Program-made: the position numbers and the translations under genes | Assembly (NCBI GenBank): GCA_030407315.1 | Contig: JALQPE010002459.1 | Span: 1-64,000 of the forward strand | Direction of reading: 5' to 3' | DNA: 64,000 bases | Source of the DNA: Asparagopsis taxiformis | Taxonomy: Eukaryota; Rhodophyta; Florideophyceae; Bonnemaisoniales; Bonnemaisoniaceae | Shown here: piece after piece, positions 51,401 to 62,211 of the stretch | Numbering within the stretch: position 1 is the stretch's first letter | Layout: each line of letters starts with the position of its first letter | The notes under the pieces: generated by a model | What the model was told of the DNA's origin: nothing | Databases searched by the model: none | The model's input: the letters and a program-made list of their open reading frames with translations, nothing else

Positions 51401-52323
51401 CTAAATTCATCAACAAGTTCCGGATACCTTAAGAATTTCTTTGCGTAGTTCCTTGTGTAATGTGAGAATGCAGACCCTGTAAGCATTATTGGGAATCCTT
51501 TGGACATGTCTTCTTCACTCAAATCGCATAGAGCTGCGAGTGTTTCGTACTGTTCTATAGCTCCATCGAAATCATCCGTAAAAGATCCTGCAAACTTAGT
51601 ACGATGAGCGTAAGCTTTCATCAATGAATCAATTCCATTTCGATTTTTGCCATTCTTTCCTTCATTTGCAAGGGATCCACTAGAATTACTCCCCTTTCCA
51701 TAAGTTGGTTCAGTATCCGATAAGGAAACGATATTTTTCAAAGTGACAGGCTTCTCATTTGATGCAGGTAATGTATTTCTATTAACATTCGTCTTATCAT
51801 CTCCATCCTGCACACTGGTCTCTCCCAGCTCTCTTGAGCAGTCGATTTCATCCTTCAGTACCTTTGGTGGACTAGATCCATGGAACGGAATGAAATGTTC
51901 TGCCAGTAAACAATTTCGCAGAGTTTTCCACCTTGCTAAGCCCCTCTTTTGTTCCACAAATACTCCATTTTCTCTGAGGAATCGAGACCAAGCGACGTGC
52001 TGAGCGGCTGTCATTACTTTGATTGAGCTCTCACGAAAAGTACAAGTGAATTCAAGCCATAGTTCCTTCCCTGTGACGTTTGCTTTCTTCAAACATTCCA
52101 GCATTTCTGCAGAGTATATTTTCACATCATAGGCATATGCTATTTTATCCTCTGTAGATGCATTATTCTTTGGTGGGTTCGGGTCACCCAAACCGATATC
52201 ATCATTACCAGTACCGTTATAGGCAATATTCTCGTCCATCATCTCTTGCTCATATTGGAGGTTTGCTGCCTGGCCGATTGTCATCTGATTTATGTTCTCC
52301 GGTTCATCCTCGGCACTCGCCAT
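48346..52323 (-). CDS. Second Copia Gag-PR-INT-RT polyprotein
   Basis: 1,325 codons from ATG 52323. Gag: acidic N-terminus, helical middle, zinc motif GCWVCGKPHRARDHH, which is C-x2-C-x3-H-x4-H, not the usual CCHC. Protease: VILDTGANRRS. Integrase: HRVFGHPTV ... CNTCKRF, then AIDIMM, LRIDQGSNFVAKHF and MSHVERYHAPLRAAYNKI, a sequence type known from fungal and algal Copia lineages. RT: VRDISQAYIQSES, KPLYGIPESG and LQVDDSFGHG. After the frameshift near 48446 the last 30 or so residues are out of phase. Confidence 0.9.
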   Translation of the reverse strand: MASAEDEPENINQMTIGQAANLQYEQEMMDENIAYNGTGNDDIGLGDPNPPKNNASTEDKIAYAYDVKIYSAEMLECLKKANVTGKELWLEFTCTFRESSIKVMTAAQHVAWSRFLRENGVFVEQKRGLARWKTLRNCLLAEHFIPFHGSSPPKVLKDEIDCSRELGETSVQDGDDKTNVNRNTLPASNEKPVTLKNIVSLSDTEPTYGKGSNSSGSLANEGKNGKNRNGIDSLMKAYAHRTKFAGSFTDDFDGAIEQYETLAALCDLSEEDMSKGFPIMLTGSAFSHYTRNYAKKFLRYPELVDEFRAWYTSEEQRYRLLQSWQRPSLLRSMEKEPEKSELEVFRNVTDQLTKIQHQLHRSYHDPRFLRDQLLIAADLPHLRRSLIEKIPKTAQEAMQRIATLLSSEPKSAGANCIHEGRDEINYGLGNRYGGQARKSLKGSSFKRNKNNSRTSLASIKGCWVCGKPHRARDHHPSEDVMKALNDIKKKKPSVLFTVEDIDEIQALYMSISDDVDSDSDSSESEANIIDETSDENIGHMHEIYLANKSFLHGISCRTFQSDLAYRMDEMHALLLAGESDSNFKGVILDTGANRRSAMCLNQYRAYCSEFMVPMRIDYSDRHSIVGIGGSTTVIGTAIVPIPFADLNIIIDVKFKILRDNCPTLLSLKDMIENGLDISIQDKTISFKHNIQSLTFENDFLKHKWSPKDTSYALYTEKELRRLHRVFGHPTVTALGKLLRNANPNEFTAEVRKSIEQITNMCNTCKRFSSKPRRFKISVGSNDLRFNHIVAIDIMMLAGKNVLHTVDEATHYTAATFMRNNTAEETWKSLLRCWSRVYLGPPDYLRIDQGSNFVAKHFRDSADADGISILEAPIECPNTMSHVERYHAPLRAAYNKIRDALPRSENDTECLQLAVKAVNDTIGPEGLCPTVLVYGTLPRPPRRTPADTQIQRAKTLDLAMDAVLKEQSKRRIAFALRHPSSPKAQEQEEQLSLLPSGAPVLVYRQGTKKWEGPYPLVHISGRTVVVQLPHGRKIFRSNVVKSANSSENRETWCDMNYTQYAYHISDNYREFSSSRRSELNGLQARETFEIVPMSSVPPRTRIYGSRWVDTVKEVNGMTVKKSRLVAQNFRDKGATEIATKSPTVSRMGQRIAIATAAMFPHHKSYVRDISQAYIQSESNLERMIYIKPPEEMNLSHNEILLVKKPLYGIPESGLHWFATYQSHHIEKLGMKASKGDVCVLYKTDDSRLTGVTILQVDDSFGHGTAEFLEKEEAESKRFQCKPRKLLSPGDSALLMDVISQWTRMELTLFPNQRSFDKCCHPPIKRI

Positions 52324-52380
52324 ATTTTCGGGTTATATCTATCCAAGACTTGTTGCAGCTGCTTCCGGGACAGTTATAAC

Positions 52381-52931
52381 TGTCGAAAATGATAGAATAT
52401 ATTAGGTATCAATATAACCTTATATCGATTATACAATACACGTTACAATCACGACACGTGTGTCGAGGAGTGGTCGTCAGTATTGCAGTTCAATATACGC
52501 GATTTCTGGCAAGCCGTAAGAGGTGGGCCTTGGTGTCGGGTATATCGGTTCTCTTACCAATTGTAAGTTGATGCAACCGTATACAGGGAGGTGCCTGTTG
52601 CGGGGTTCTAACAGACTCGTGGTCGAGCTGTAGCCTTTAGGCTACACTGTCTCCAGCCTTCAACGAAGTAGTTGGACTAGCAAAATACCTTGCTAGGATT
52701 TAGAAGATGTTGTTCTGTTGTTTTTCGTCTGTGTGTTGCTAACGTATCCTGGATGGCATCTATGATGTCTATATGTACTAAATATGAGTACCTCTCCGTT
52801 TGAAACTACTACTAAATTATTTCTGAAACCACTCTCCTGATTTCGTGTCAGTCGCATTTTTTGCGCCTCGTAATCGTTATGAGATAATTTCAAGACATTG
52901 TTATGCATCAGTGACTGCAAAGAATTCCACA
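52381..52931 (-). repeat. Second Copia 5' LTR
   Basis: 551 bp; the ATG of the polyprotein lies 58 bases inside. GTTATAACTGTCCCGG follows it on the minus strand as candidate primer-binding region; the first Copia element also continues GTTAT after its LTR. Confidence 0.95.
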
Positions 52932-53035
52932 TGGATGATTTTGGACTGGAAAAAACATGCCCATACTCCTATCTACACTCAACCTCACATTCTTCACTCA
53001 TTTCAACTTCATCTGCACTGTTCATTCATCATCGC

Positions 53036-53554
53036 CTATCCACTCGCATCAACCTCACCACTCCCCAACACAGAATCCGCAATCGAGTCCATATCGTCCC
53101 CACTCATGTCCATGTTATCCACATTCCCATCATCATCCTCTTCACGTTCGCTGATCTCATCCATCTCTGTCCTCGGAATCAACATCCGGGACGCAGACCG
53201 ACGCAGACACACTCGGAGCGTGAATTGGATTCCAGCCACTGCACGGGGTATACTGATGATTCTAGGTCGTACAAAGTATGGCCTGCAGTTGAGTCCGAGT
53301 CGATTCAAACTGATCGGCGCGAACGTCCTGATGCAGGCCCTCACGAGGCCGATAGGATCGTTGGTCGGGAACAGGCCGCGATTGGCTAGGAAGCACAAAC
53401 AGGCAAGGTCTCGTGCAACTCGGCGGCGAGAGCAGCGTGCGGACTGGTGCTCAGATGTGGAGACTTGTGTGGCGGCTTGTTTTGCTGGAGTAGCAGAACA
53501 GAGCAGTGCTGAGCAGAGGAGGGCGAGGAGCAGGGTGAAGAATGTGGTCTTCAT
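53036..53554 (-). CDS. Small secreted six-cysteine protein with acidic tail, copy 1
   Basis: 172 codons from ATG 53554. Signal peptide MKTTFFTLLLALLCSALLCS. Mature pattern C-x10-C-x-C-x19-C-x15-C-x25-C, with LACLCFLANRGLF at the C-x-C pair and RACIRTFAPISLN after it, matching the family at 26-27 kb. Unlike those it has a C-terminal acidic tail (SEREEDDDGNVDNMDMSGDD). Identical to the copy at 58269. Transcribed outward, away from the centre of the inverted repeat. Function unknown. Confidence 0.75.
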   Translation of the reverse strand: MKTTFFTLLLALLCSALLCSATPAKQAATQVSTSEHQSARCSRRRVARDLACLCFLANRGLFPTNDPIGLVRACIRTFAPISLNRLGLNCRPYFVRPRIISIPRAVAGIQFTLRVCLRRSASRMLIPRTEMDEISEREEDDDGNVDNMDMSGDDMDSIADSVLGSGEVDASG

Positions 53555-53684
53555 GGTGATTTGAGATGGGTGTGTGTAGAAGGTAGGATTGGTTGTATTG
53601 CGGAGAGGATTTGTTGAGAGAGAGTGTGTGTTGTTTGTTGAGTGTGGGGTGTGTGGAGAGGTGATGAAGGGGGATGGGTGAGGA

Positions 53685-53691
53685 ATTTATA
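53685..53691 (-). promoter_or_regulatory. TATA-like element of copy 1
   Basis: Minus-strand TATAAAT about 135 bases before ATG 53554, in the same place as in copy 2; the leader between is CACACA/CTC-rich. Confidence 0.5.
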
Positions 53692-55440
53692 GGAAAGGGG
53701 AAGGGTGAATCTGTGATATCGGACGGGGGTGGGGTGAGTGTATGAAGTGTATGGAGGGGAAGTTTAGGATGTGAGGAGAGTATTGGAGGAAGAATGACGC
53801 ACATGCACAAGTATGAGCACGTGTGTGAATATGTGTATGTGTATGGGTGTGAGCAAGTTTGTGAGAAAGTGTGCATGTGTGTGCGAGTTTGCGTGTGTAT
53901 ATGGGTGTGTGCGTGTATATGAAGAGTTGGATTGGGTCAGAAAGACATAGTGACTGTTACTGTTGTCGCTGTTGAGATTGAGGATGGGAATAGAATGGAA
54001 AGAGATGTGGAAAGTGAGTGATGCGAGTGGGAAGAGCGGTGATGGACTGAAGGGATGGGAGAAAAGGAGACGAAATGGACAGCAATGGAGGGTTTTCTGA
54101 GTGGGGGAGGGGAATTGGCGCAGGGAGATATGGAAGAAGAGGAGGAATGAGACAATTACAACTACTGAATGACTGATCAGGTAGAGAAGGCAAAGAAATT
54201 AGATGGGATAGAGGGAGCAATCATGTTTGACTGGTATATGGTTGGAACAGGAGTACTGACGAAACTGTGTAGGAACTAAATTAATTTAGGTTTGCGTCAT
54301 ACTACTGAAGGATGAGATGAATTTATATGAAAGGTTCCGACAGAGTTGCGGCTTGCTGGTAACACTTGGTTAGATGATGGCAATTTTTACTCGTATTCTA
54401 AGCTTATTCTATCATTGCTGCCATCCACTGGCATTTTTGTAGCCCTCTGCAAAACAAATATACCATCTGGCAGAAGTTTCACCATGTTTCCGGTCACGAA
54501 ACTACGGAACTGCACTGATCTAAAGAAATATTTTTGGCCCACAAGCGGAGAGGCCCGTAGACAGGTTCTCTTTGTTTCATCTCTTATCATGCACGTAATG
54601 TGTAGTATTTTGTACGTCATTTAGACCACAGCATAGAGTCCTTTTCCTGCCAACTAAGAGTCTCTAGTACTGACTACCACTGATTTTATCCGCTTTCTCT
54701 GATTTACCTTGAGAAGGCAGGAAAAGTTAACAAAACGAAGAGTCGAAACTCTATCGAGTTGCACCATGTCTTGCAGTTGCTGACTGTCGCTTACACAACT
54801 GAAGATAAGTCACTGACAAATGCCCGAACGGATAAACAGCTCGACAGGACAATTGCGTTTCCTCTTTTGCAACCCGCTCGAGTACAGGAAGAAACATGTT
54901 TCTGGTATAACGAGGACAGCGTTAATAGGGTGACTGCCGTGGCACTCTCGATGCGTAAAACGCAATCCAGATATAGAAAACAATAATCCTGAAATATAAA
55001 GCTTACAAGATCTTCCTCTCAGCGCGTGACATGTGTCGTTCGTCTGTAAGTCTATGTCGAAAAGGGTATCTACACTTGATGTAAGTCAGAAGTGTGGAAG
55101 GCTTCCACCACATATCAACCGGGCGCTGCTCGGTGAAGGGTTTCTCTTGTTCAGAACCCTGAAATTAGTGCATGCCAACTTGGTAAATCAAAAGACAACC
55201 TAAATTTATCGCGCAACCTACACGACAAGGAATGTGTGTATTATGCTCACCAGAACAAAATATATCCTGTACGAACCACACGAAATTGTGTTTCCGTATG
55301 TCTCTGCACTTGTATATCTCTGATAGCCAATATCTATCGGCGCTGAACGCTCGCGCGAAGTAATTGTTGCCTTTTCCCTATCATCACCAGCAACAATGAG
55401 AGTGCTGTCCTCTCCCCACACTGACCAATGGGTGCGAATT

Positions 55441-56381
55441 GGTCATGGAATGAGACAATTACAACTTCTGAATAACTGATCGAGTAATAATGGAAAGAAA
55501 ATGAAAACAAGGGTTTTTCCTCTGGTCTGGGAGAATTTCCGTGTATCTGTGTGCATGTGTGTGAAATAGATATCTCAGAATGAACCCATGGCAGAGTGAG
55601 GCTTTGAGCTCTGGACAGAGAGAGTGGTGAGCTTGTAGAAATAAAATTGGAGGTGTGTGCAAGTGACATTGAAATAGTATGGAGGACGGAGAAGATGCCA
55701 TTCTCAGTTTTACCTATAGATGTTTGTATTGTGATGTGGCCATTTTCGTAAAGATTCTGAGAAGTGATACCTCTCGCCTACAGGTCCCATGTGACGAGTG
55801 CGGATACTATAGAATTCCGAATACGTCCTAGTATAAAATCGCCTCAGGAATAGTGGCTTAATATGGAGAATTTGGATCAGTTGGTCCCGGCTTTTTGAGG
55901 TCACATACCACACTCCAACTTGTGAAAAGATGAAAGAGTCCAGTGGAAATGATTGTCTTTACAGCTATTTTGCAGGTGTAGGGTATTTGGTTTTCATGAA
56001 GAAAATTCAGGTTGAAGCTGGACGTCCCATCCTCTTGGCTGAGTGCAGTTTGGTCAAGAAATACAATATATATTACGTAAAAAACAGTAAGTTTTAAACG
56101 TGAATCCAGATATACTAAACGTATGATTTCGGGTACTGACAGGAATGAAATGGGCTCCATACTCTTGAAATGACATCATTTCTGAGAGGGGTGACATCGT
56201 TGCCCGAGCGGAACTTGAGAAATTGGCCAGAAACAGAAAGAGCCCAGATTCATGATATAAATGAATCCTAGACAGCCATGAGGGGAGGACATTGAGCACA
56301 CCCTTTTGTGGGGTTTCTTGAATACAGAACAAACTATATGAAATGGCTGAGTCCTATGGACCTTTTCAGATAGCAATGACT
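55441..56381. other. Spacer of the inverted repeat
   Basis: 941 bases present once. Its left edge (55446-55480) repeats, with few changes, bases 54147-54180 of the left arm (GGAATGAGACAATTACAACT), so the centre probably grew by an aberrant duplication. No coding frame is supported. Confidence 0.6.
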
Positions 56382-58131
56382 AATTCGCACCCATTGGTCA
56401 GTGTGGGGAGAGGACAGCACTCTCATTGTTGCTGGTGATGATAGGGAAAAGGCAACAATTACTTCGCGCGAGCGTTCAGCGCCGATAGATATTGGCTATC
56501 AGAGATATACAAGTGCAGAGACATACGGAAACACAATTTCGTGTGGTTCGTACAGGATATATTTTGTTCTGGTGAGCATAATACACACATTCCTTGTCGT
56601 GTAGGTTGCGCGATAAATTTAGGTTGTCTTTTGATTTACCAAGTTGGCATGCACTAATTTCAGGGTTCTGAACAAGAGAAACCCTTCACCGAGCAGCGCC
56701 CGGTTGATATGTGGTGGAAGCCTTCCACACTTCTGACTTACATCAAGTGTAGATACCCTTTTCGACATAGACTTACAGACGAACGACACATGTCACGCGC
56801 TGAGAGGAAGATCTTGTAAGCTTTATATTTCAGGATTATTGTTTTCTATATCTGGATTGCGTTTTACGCATCGAGAGTGCCACGGCAGTCACCCTATTAA
56901 CGCTGTCCTCGTTATACCAGAAACATGTTTCTTCCTGTACTCGAGCGGGTTGCAAAAGAGGAAACGCAATTGTCCTGTCGAGCTGTTTATCCGTTCGGGC
57001 ATTTGTCAGTGACTTATCTTCAGTTGTGTAAGCGACAGTCAGCAACTGCAAGACATGGTGCAACTCGATAGAGTTTCGACTCTTCGTTTTGTTAACTTTT
57101 CCTGCCTTCTCAAGGTAAATCAGAGAAAGCGGATAAAATCAGTGGTAGTCAGTACTAGAGACTCTTAGTTGGCAGGAAAAGGACTCTATGCTGTGGTCTA
57201 AATGACGTACAAAATACTACACATTACGTGCATGATAAGAGATGAAACAAAGAGAACCTGTCTACGGGCCTCTCCGCTTGTGGGCCAAAAATATTTCTTT
57301 AGATCAGTGCAGTTCCGTAGTTTCGTGACCGGAAACATGGTGAAACTTCTGCCAGATGGTATATTTGTTTTGCAGAGGGCTACAAAAATGCCAGTGGATG
57401 GCAGCAATGATAGAATAAGCTTAGAATACGAGTAAAAATTGCCATCATCTAACCAAGTGTTACCAGCAAGCCGCAACTCTGTCGGAACCTTTCATATAAA
57501 TTCATCTCATCCTTCAGTAGTATGACGCAAACCTAAATTAATTTAGTTCCTACACAGTTTCGTCAGTACTCCTGTTCCAACCATATACCAGTCAAACATG
57601 ATTGCTCCCTCTATCCCATCTAATTTCTTTGCCTTCTCTACCTGATCAGTCATTCAGTAGTTGTAATTGTCTCATTCCTCCTCTTCTTCCATATCTCCCT
57701 GCGCCAATTCCCCCTCCCCCACTCAGAAAACCCTCCATTGCTGTCCATTTCGTCTCCTTTTCTCCCATCCCTTCAGTCCATCACCGCTCTTCCCACTCGC
57801 ATCACTCACTTTCCACATCTCTTTCCATTCTATTCCCATCCTCAATCTCAACAGCGACAACAGTAACAGTCACTATGTCTTTCTGACCCAATCCAACTCT
57901 TCATATACACGCACACACCCATATACACACGCAAACTCGCACACACATGCACACTTTCTCACAAACTTGCTCACACCCATACACATACACATATTCACAC
58001 ACGTGCTCATACTTGTGCATGTGCGTCATTCTTCCTCCAATACTCTCCTCACATCCTAAACTTCCCCTCCATACACTTCATACACTCACCCCACCCCCGT
58101 CCGATATCACAGATTCACCCTTCCCCTTTCC

Positions 58132-58138
58132 TATAAAT
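58132..58138 (+). promoter_or_regulatory. TATA-like element of copy 2
   Basis: TATAAAT within CCTATAAATTCC, 137 bases before ATG 58269. Confidence 0.5.
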
Positions 58139-58268
58139 TCCTCACCCATCCCCCTTCATCACCTCTCCACACACCCCACACTCAACAAACAACACACACT
58201 CTCTCTCAACAAATCCTCTCCGCAATACAACCAATCCTACCTTCTACACACACCCATCTCAAATCACC

Positions 58269-58787
58269 ATGAAGACCACATTCTTCACCCTGCTCCTCGC
58301 CCTCCTCTGCTCAGCACTGCTCTGTTCTGCTACTCCAGCAAAACAAGCCGCCACACAAGTCTCCACATCTGAGCACCAGTCCGCACGCTGCTCTCGCCGC
58401 CGAGTTGCACGAGACCTTGCCTGTTTGTGCTTCCTAGCCAATCGCGGCCTGTTCCCGACCAACGATCCTATCGGCCTCGTGAGGGCCTGCATCAGGACGT
58501 TCGCGCCGATCAGTTTGAATCGACTCGGACTCAACTGCAGGCCATACTTTGTACGACCTAGAATCATCAGTATACCCCGTGCAGTGGCTGGAATCCAATT
58601 CACGCTCCGAGTGTGTCTGCGTCGGTCTGCGTCCCGGATGTTGATTCCGAGGACAGAGATGGATGAGATCAGCGAACGTGAAGAGGATGATGATGGGAAT
58701 GTGGATAACATGGACATGAGTGGGGACGATATGGACTCGATTGCGGATTCTGTGTTGGGGAGTGGTGAGGTTGATGCGAGTGGATAG
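58269..58787 (+). CDS. Small secreted six-cysteine protein with acidic tail, copy 2
   Basis: 172 codons from ATG 58269, context CACCATGA. The translation is the same as copy 1 at 53554-53036, so coding and promoter have not diverged. Same signal peptide, six cysteines and acidic tail. Divergent from copy 1 about the 941-base spacer, each arm carrying its own promoter. Confidence 0.75.
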   Translation: MKTTFFTLLLALLCSALLCSATPAKQAATQVSTSEHQSARCSRRRVARDLACLCFLANRGLFPTNDPIGLVRACIRTFAPISLNRLGLNCRPYFVRPRIISIPRAVAGIQFTLRVCLRRSASRMLIPRTEMDEISEREEDDDGNVDNMDMSGDDMDSIADSVLGSGEVDASG

Positions 58788-58839
58788 GCGATGATGAATG
58801 AACAGTGCAGATGAATTTGAAATGAGAGGAGGATGTGAG

Positions 58840-60300
58840 ATATAAAGTAGCTACAGGTGCGATATATCTCCTAAAAAGCTGCTAGCTGCAGAATAAATAG
58901 AAGTATACTGTGGTCAACTCTGTATGAACAATTTCAATGCAAGCTGCCGTCTGCTCGATATGATCGTGAAATGACAGCGAGGATAACAGTAGATAGCAGT
59001 CTCTCGCCGTGTGGAAGTTCAGCAGAGATCGAAATAAAGAATTTCATCTGGGGGTTAAAGACGATGTGAAATCAAACAGAGGATTCATACTTCAATGCAT
59101 TGTTTAGACCTGAAGCATGACTTTCAAGTCACGGTGATATCCATGCTAGTGAAACCAATCATTTGCTGTTATGATATTCCCACTATGACATGAATACGGG
59201 ATATTTGGCGAGAGGAGTAGAGTGTTTGTATTTGGCAGATGCTGTTCTGAGCTAGCATGAAGGGCAGGAATCAACAAAGCAGGACGGAGGGTTGCAGGGG
59301 GAATCTAAAACCATACTTTAGAATGTTTTCAGAGTGAGTCACATAAACGAAAGTGTTTATCCGCTTTGTTGCCAATGGGGTGTCTTACGGAGTCCATCAG
59401 GAGGAAATAGAGGACTGCGCTGTTGATCCGTATAATGGATTTTGATGTTCGGCTACGTATGCGGTATGAATACAATTTATTTTGTGACAGCTCTTGAAGG
59501 AAACGGCAGATGTCGAGTTGACGGGAAGGGAAAAGTCACATTGTGTTGAGATATATCTTGGATGTGTCCAATGATAAAACGAGACGAATACATCGTTGTG
59601 AGAGGCGGTGCTACAGAAAGGTAGAGGTGTGCTACTCCGGGGAAGATGATGTCGATTTCATATGTTTCCATCTAGGCCGATACGTGTCGGAGATGGAATT
59701 AGGATTGTACACGTGTAGCCATTTGTGGCTTGAAGCGATACAAGCTACAAAATATTTGCAGAATGCAAATAACAGACAACTTGAACTACCGTTGAAATAA
59801 TTAGATAGAATACTTCAGACATATCACAAACGGATAGATAATGTTGATAACAATCAACATTGACTCCACAAACAACATTTAAGTGGAGATGAAATGCCCT
59901 CTAATAGAGAGAGAGCCATCATCAGAGGAGACAATATCAGATCATCATCTGAAATGATCAACTTTGACCAGGATCAAAAACTCTGGTCATAAACAAAAAT
60001 TAAACTAACTCCACAGTGTATCGAATATTGTCAAGAAAGGTCACAGGATATTGCGAAGAGAGGAACAAAGATTTGCTACACACGTCACAGAGTCACAGAT
60101 AGAGTGAGAAAAAACTTATGTTCATAATTGCTGAACTATAATTTTGTAGTGTTTCGTCCGAGCCGATAAGTTCTGATCAGTCCTCAAGACATATATCTAG
60201 ATACATGGTTGGAGCGGAGTGGACTGGTCAGGGAGAATTGTGATACCCAAACAAAATTAATAGCGATACACTCGTCAAAGAGTGGTGTCCAAAAATTTCC
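58840..60300. other. AT-rich spacer, no gene recognised
   Basis: Short frames only (for example 59543-59800); none has start, bias or motif to support it. Contains the TGATATTCCCACTATGACAT region and many AT runs. Confidence 0.4.
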
Positions 60301-60394
60301 CACCTCCCGCGGGGCTCGAACCCGCGACCAACAGATGCCACTCGCCGACAGGCCAGGTAAGAGTCTGTCGCTCTACCGACTGAGCTAGGGAGGC
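60301..60394 (-). tRNA. tRNA-Lys (CTT) with 21-nt intron
   Basis: The minus strand folds as a tRNA: acceptor GCCTCCC with GGGAGGT, D-arm GCTCAGTCGGTAGAGC (A box), anticodon stem ACAGA/TCTGT with loop CTCTTAA giving anticodon CTT, and T-arm CGGGTTCGAGCCCCG (B box). A 21-nt insertion at 60337-60357 lies one base 3' of the anticodon, the canonical 37/38 position of nuclear tRNA introns. CCA is not encoded. Discriminator base G. Confidence 0.93.
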
Positions 60395-60806
60395 CGATTA
60401 ATTCTGTAGACGGCGCTGCGTCGTGCTGGAATTCAAATTATCTCAAATGCGCAAACTGAAGACTGACCTTACCAACAGCTCAAGATGAACCAATTTTATT
60501 TTCATTAAATCAAAGGTACTTTAGCAGCCATTACGAGATATTTTCTGAAGGTTAAGTACGGAAAAGCAAGGATCCAGGTAGAGTGTCAAGGACTGTGACA
60601 GCATATCTTCTGCAACCATGCCTGCAGCAGACATCACACCGGATACGTGGTGTATCTGGTTTTACAAGGACGATGCAAAATGGGGAGATAACTTATATTT
60701 TACATGATCCGTTCTGAAATCGGAATAACCGAGCTAAATTTGCATGTTGACCTTCTCAGCATAAACTGGACCGCATTCCCCATTTTCGTGATTCCAGACA
60801 AACGTA
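60395..60806. other. Spacer, no gene recognised
   Basis: Upstream side of the tRNA; nothing supported. Confidence 0.4.
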
Positions 60807-60851
60807 TTATGCGGCTTGAGTCGCATCCGACGTATCTTCGTCTTTTGATTT
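60807..60851 (-). other. Conserved C-terminal coding peptide, copy C
   Basis: The minus strand encodes KSKDEDTSDATQAA and stops with TAA at 60807-60809. The lysine/aspartate core and the ATQAA end match copies A and B, with conservative changes (K to E, N to D). The frame is open back to about 61163 but the upstream protein does not visibly resemble the others. Confidence 0.5.
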
Positions 60852-62211
60852 TCCACAGTCAACGGCACCAACGAGAGCTATTGTTGGTGAAGAAGCGGAT
60901 TGAAGATATGGAATAGAAATGGAGATCTCGTTCACGTAAGATTGGCATGAATACATCATTCGTTTGTCCAAAGTGGGATTCGGACGCATGTCTGCTGAGA
61001 CTGGGCCTGGGGTTATGCGAGTTTTCAATAAATTTGCCGAGTATATATATGTGAAAGAGTTCACCAAGAAATGTGCTCTTTCGAAATTCCCACGCTTTAC
61101 TTTGTGGAAACCCAGTAGAGAAGATTGGCTCATGGAGGACCTCCCGGGATGTGAACAAATCATCTTGATGCCTCAGTTCGCATACACCACTCATTCAGCA
61201 CGTTTCATTCGCATTCTTTGGGCAATGTTACGTAAGGGAAGCAGAAAGTACGGATGGTAAGGATGGAACGGGCTCGAAAGAAATAAGTCTTCGTTAAACG
61301 TGTGTGTACGCAACGAGACAGGATGATACCTTGAGTTTGATTTGCTATGCGAATAAAACATGATCTGAATTCCCAGATGACTTTTTCGAACGCGAACGTT
61401 GCTTTACTATATCAATGGACGGACTCTTCGCGAGCCTATGAACGAATTACACCCTGGATCTGTGTTGCAGAATCGTCTAAAATTAAGTAGAAGGAATGGA
61501 AGGTGTCGATTGATACGACTGCGGAAAGAAAATTGTTTTGCGGACGAACACATACACTTGTGGAAACAGCGCAGCTATTTCTGTATCAAGCACATCTACT
61601 GTGCGCTGTCTATGAAGGGAAGACAGTAATTGGCGCATCTATGGTTGGACTACTGATGTCATCATCAACGCGGACAGGGGGATTTAGGCTTGGAACGAAT
61701 TGCCGGCATTGGGTCGAGTATTGAAAACGTCGTCTACGAGTACAATTCAAGAGTGCAATGCGTTTCTAATTTCTTCTCTAAAATAGATGAACACACGCGC
61801 GCGTGCAGGACTCGAAACCGGCACATCCTCTACAAATTATTGACAAAAGTAGGCTTACAGTTGATGTTTTTTATCTCATATTGACGCCTATTTCCGCTCG
61901 CTACACTATATCTTCATTACACTATCGAAAAGTGACACGTTTACATTTTAGCATTTGGAAAAAATAATTAATAATGTAACTCGCAAATAAATATCTTTGT
62001 GACAAGGACTTGTCCATTTGAGCAGCAAATGATATACATCCACATGGATTCCAAATAGCCTTCGAAAATGGCGATTTTTTTGAACAGCCAAGTCGTTGAA
62101 GCGTGCCGTCTGTCGACAAGAAGAATCGTGATCCCATGTGAAGAAGACTAGCCCACCTCAGCGTGTGTTATATTGGAACACATGCGTACGACGCATCAAC
62201 ACCAAACGTCT
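60852..62211. other. No firm gene
   Basis: Overlapping frames on both strands at 60,860-61,260 are similarly plausible (plus: KPSREDWLMEDLPGCEQIIL; minus: upstream part of copy C). I cannot choose between them. The rest is AT-rich. Confidence 0.3.

Larger units (their letters stand above)
47040..52931 (-). mobile_element. Second Ty1/Copia retrotransposon, one frameshift
   Basis: 5,892 bp on the minus strand, LTRs 47040-47589 (550 bp) and 52381-52931 (551 bp; they differ by one T in a T-run). TGGA or TGGAT is duplicated at 47036 and 52932. The Gag-Pol reading frame is a single long one starting at ATG 52323, unlike the first Copia element, and is broken once between RT and RNase H. The purine tract GAAAAAGAAAAACC precedes the 3' LTR. 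The two Copia elements are not closely related. Confidence 0.95.
52984..55440. repeat. Large inverted repeat, left arm
   Basis: The 2,457-bp arm is the reverse complement of 56382-58839. The only difference I found inside is one C in a C-run (54108 region); the outermost 60 bases carry several mismatches and similarity then ends. It contains one secreted-protein gene, a CA/TG-rich low-complexity stretch (53800-53930) and AT-rich sequence. The second Copia element ends 52 bases outside. Confidence 0.95.
56382..58839. repeat. Large inverted repeat, right arm
   Basis: Reverse complement of 52984-55440. The CA-rich tract lies at 57,900-58,020. The arms being almost identical except at the outer edge suggests recent duplication or ongoing gene conversion. 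Confidence 0.95.

Noticed and set aside
53451..53876. Open frame rich in His/Thr/Tyr, and its mirror at 57947-58372
   Set aside because: It is translation of a CA/TG-rich tract and the promoter of the secreted-protein genes; no domain.
54346..54624. 92-codon frame inside the inverted repeat (also 57198-57476)
   Set aside because: It lacks an ATG at its start, and duplication of the arm explains its presence twice; no motif.
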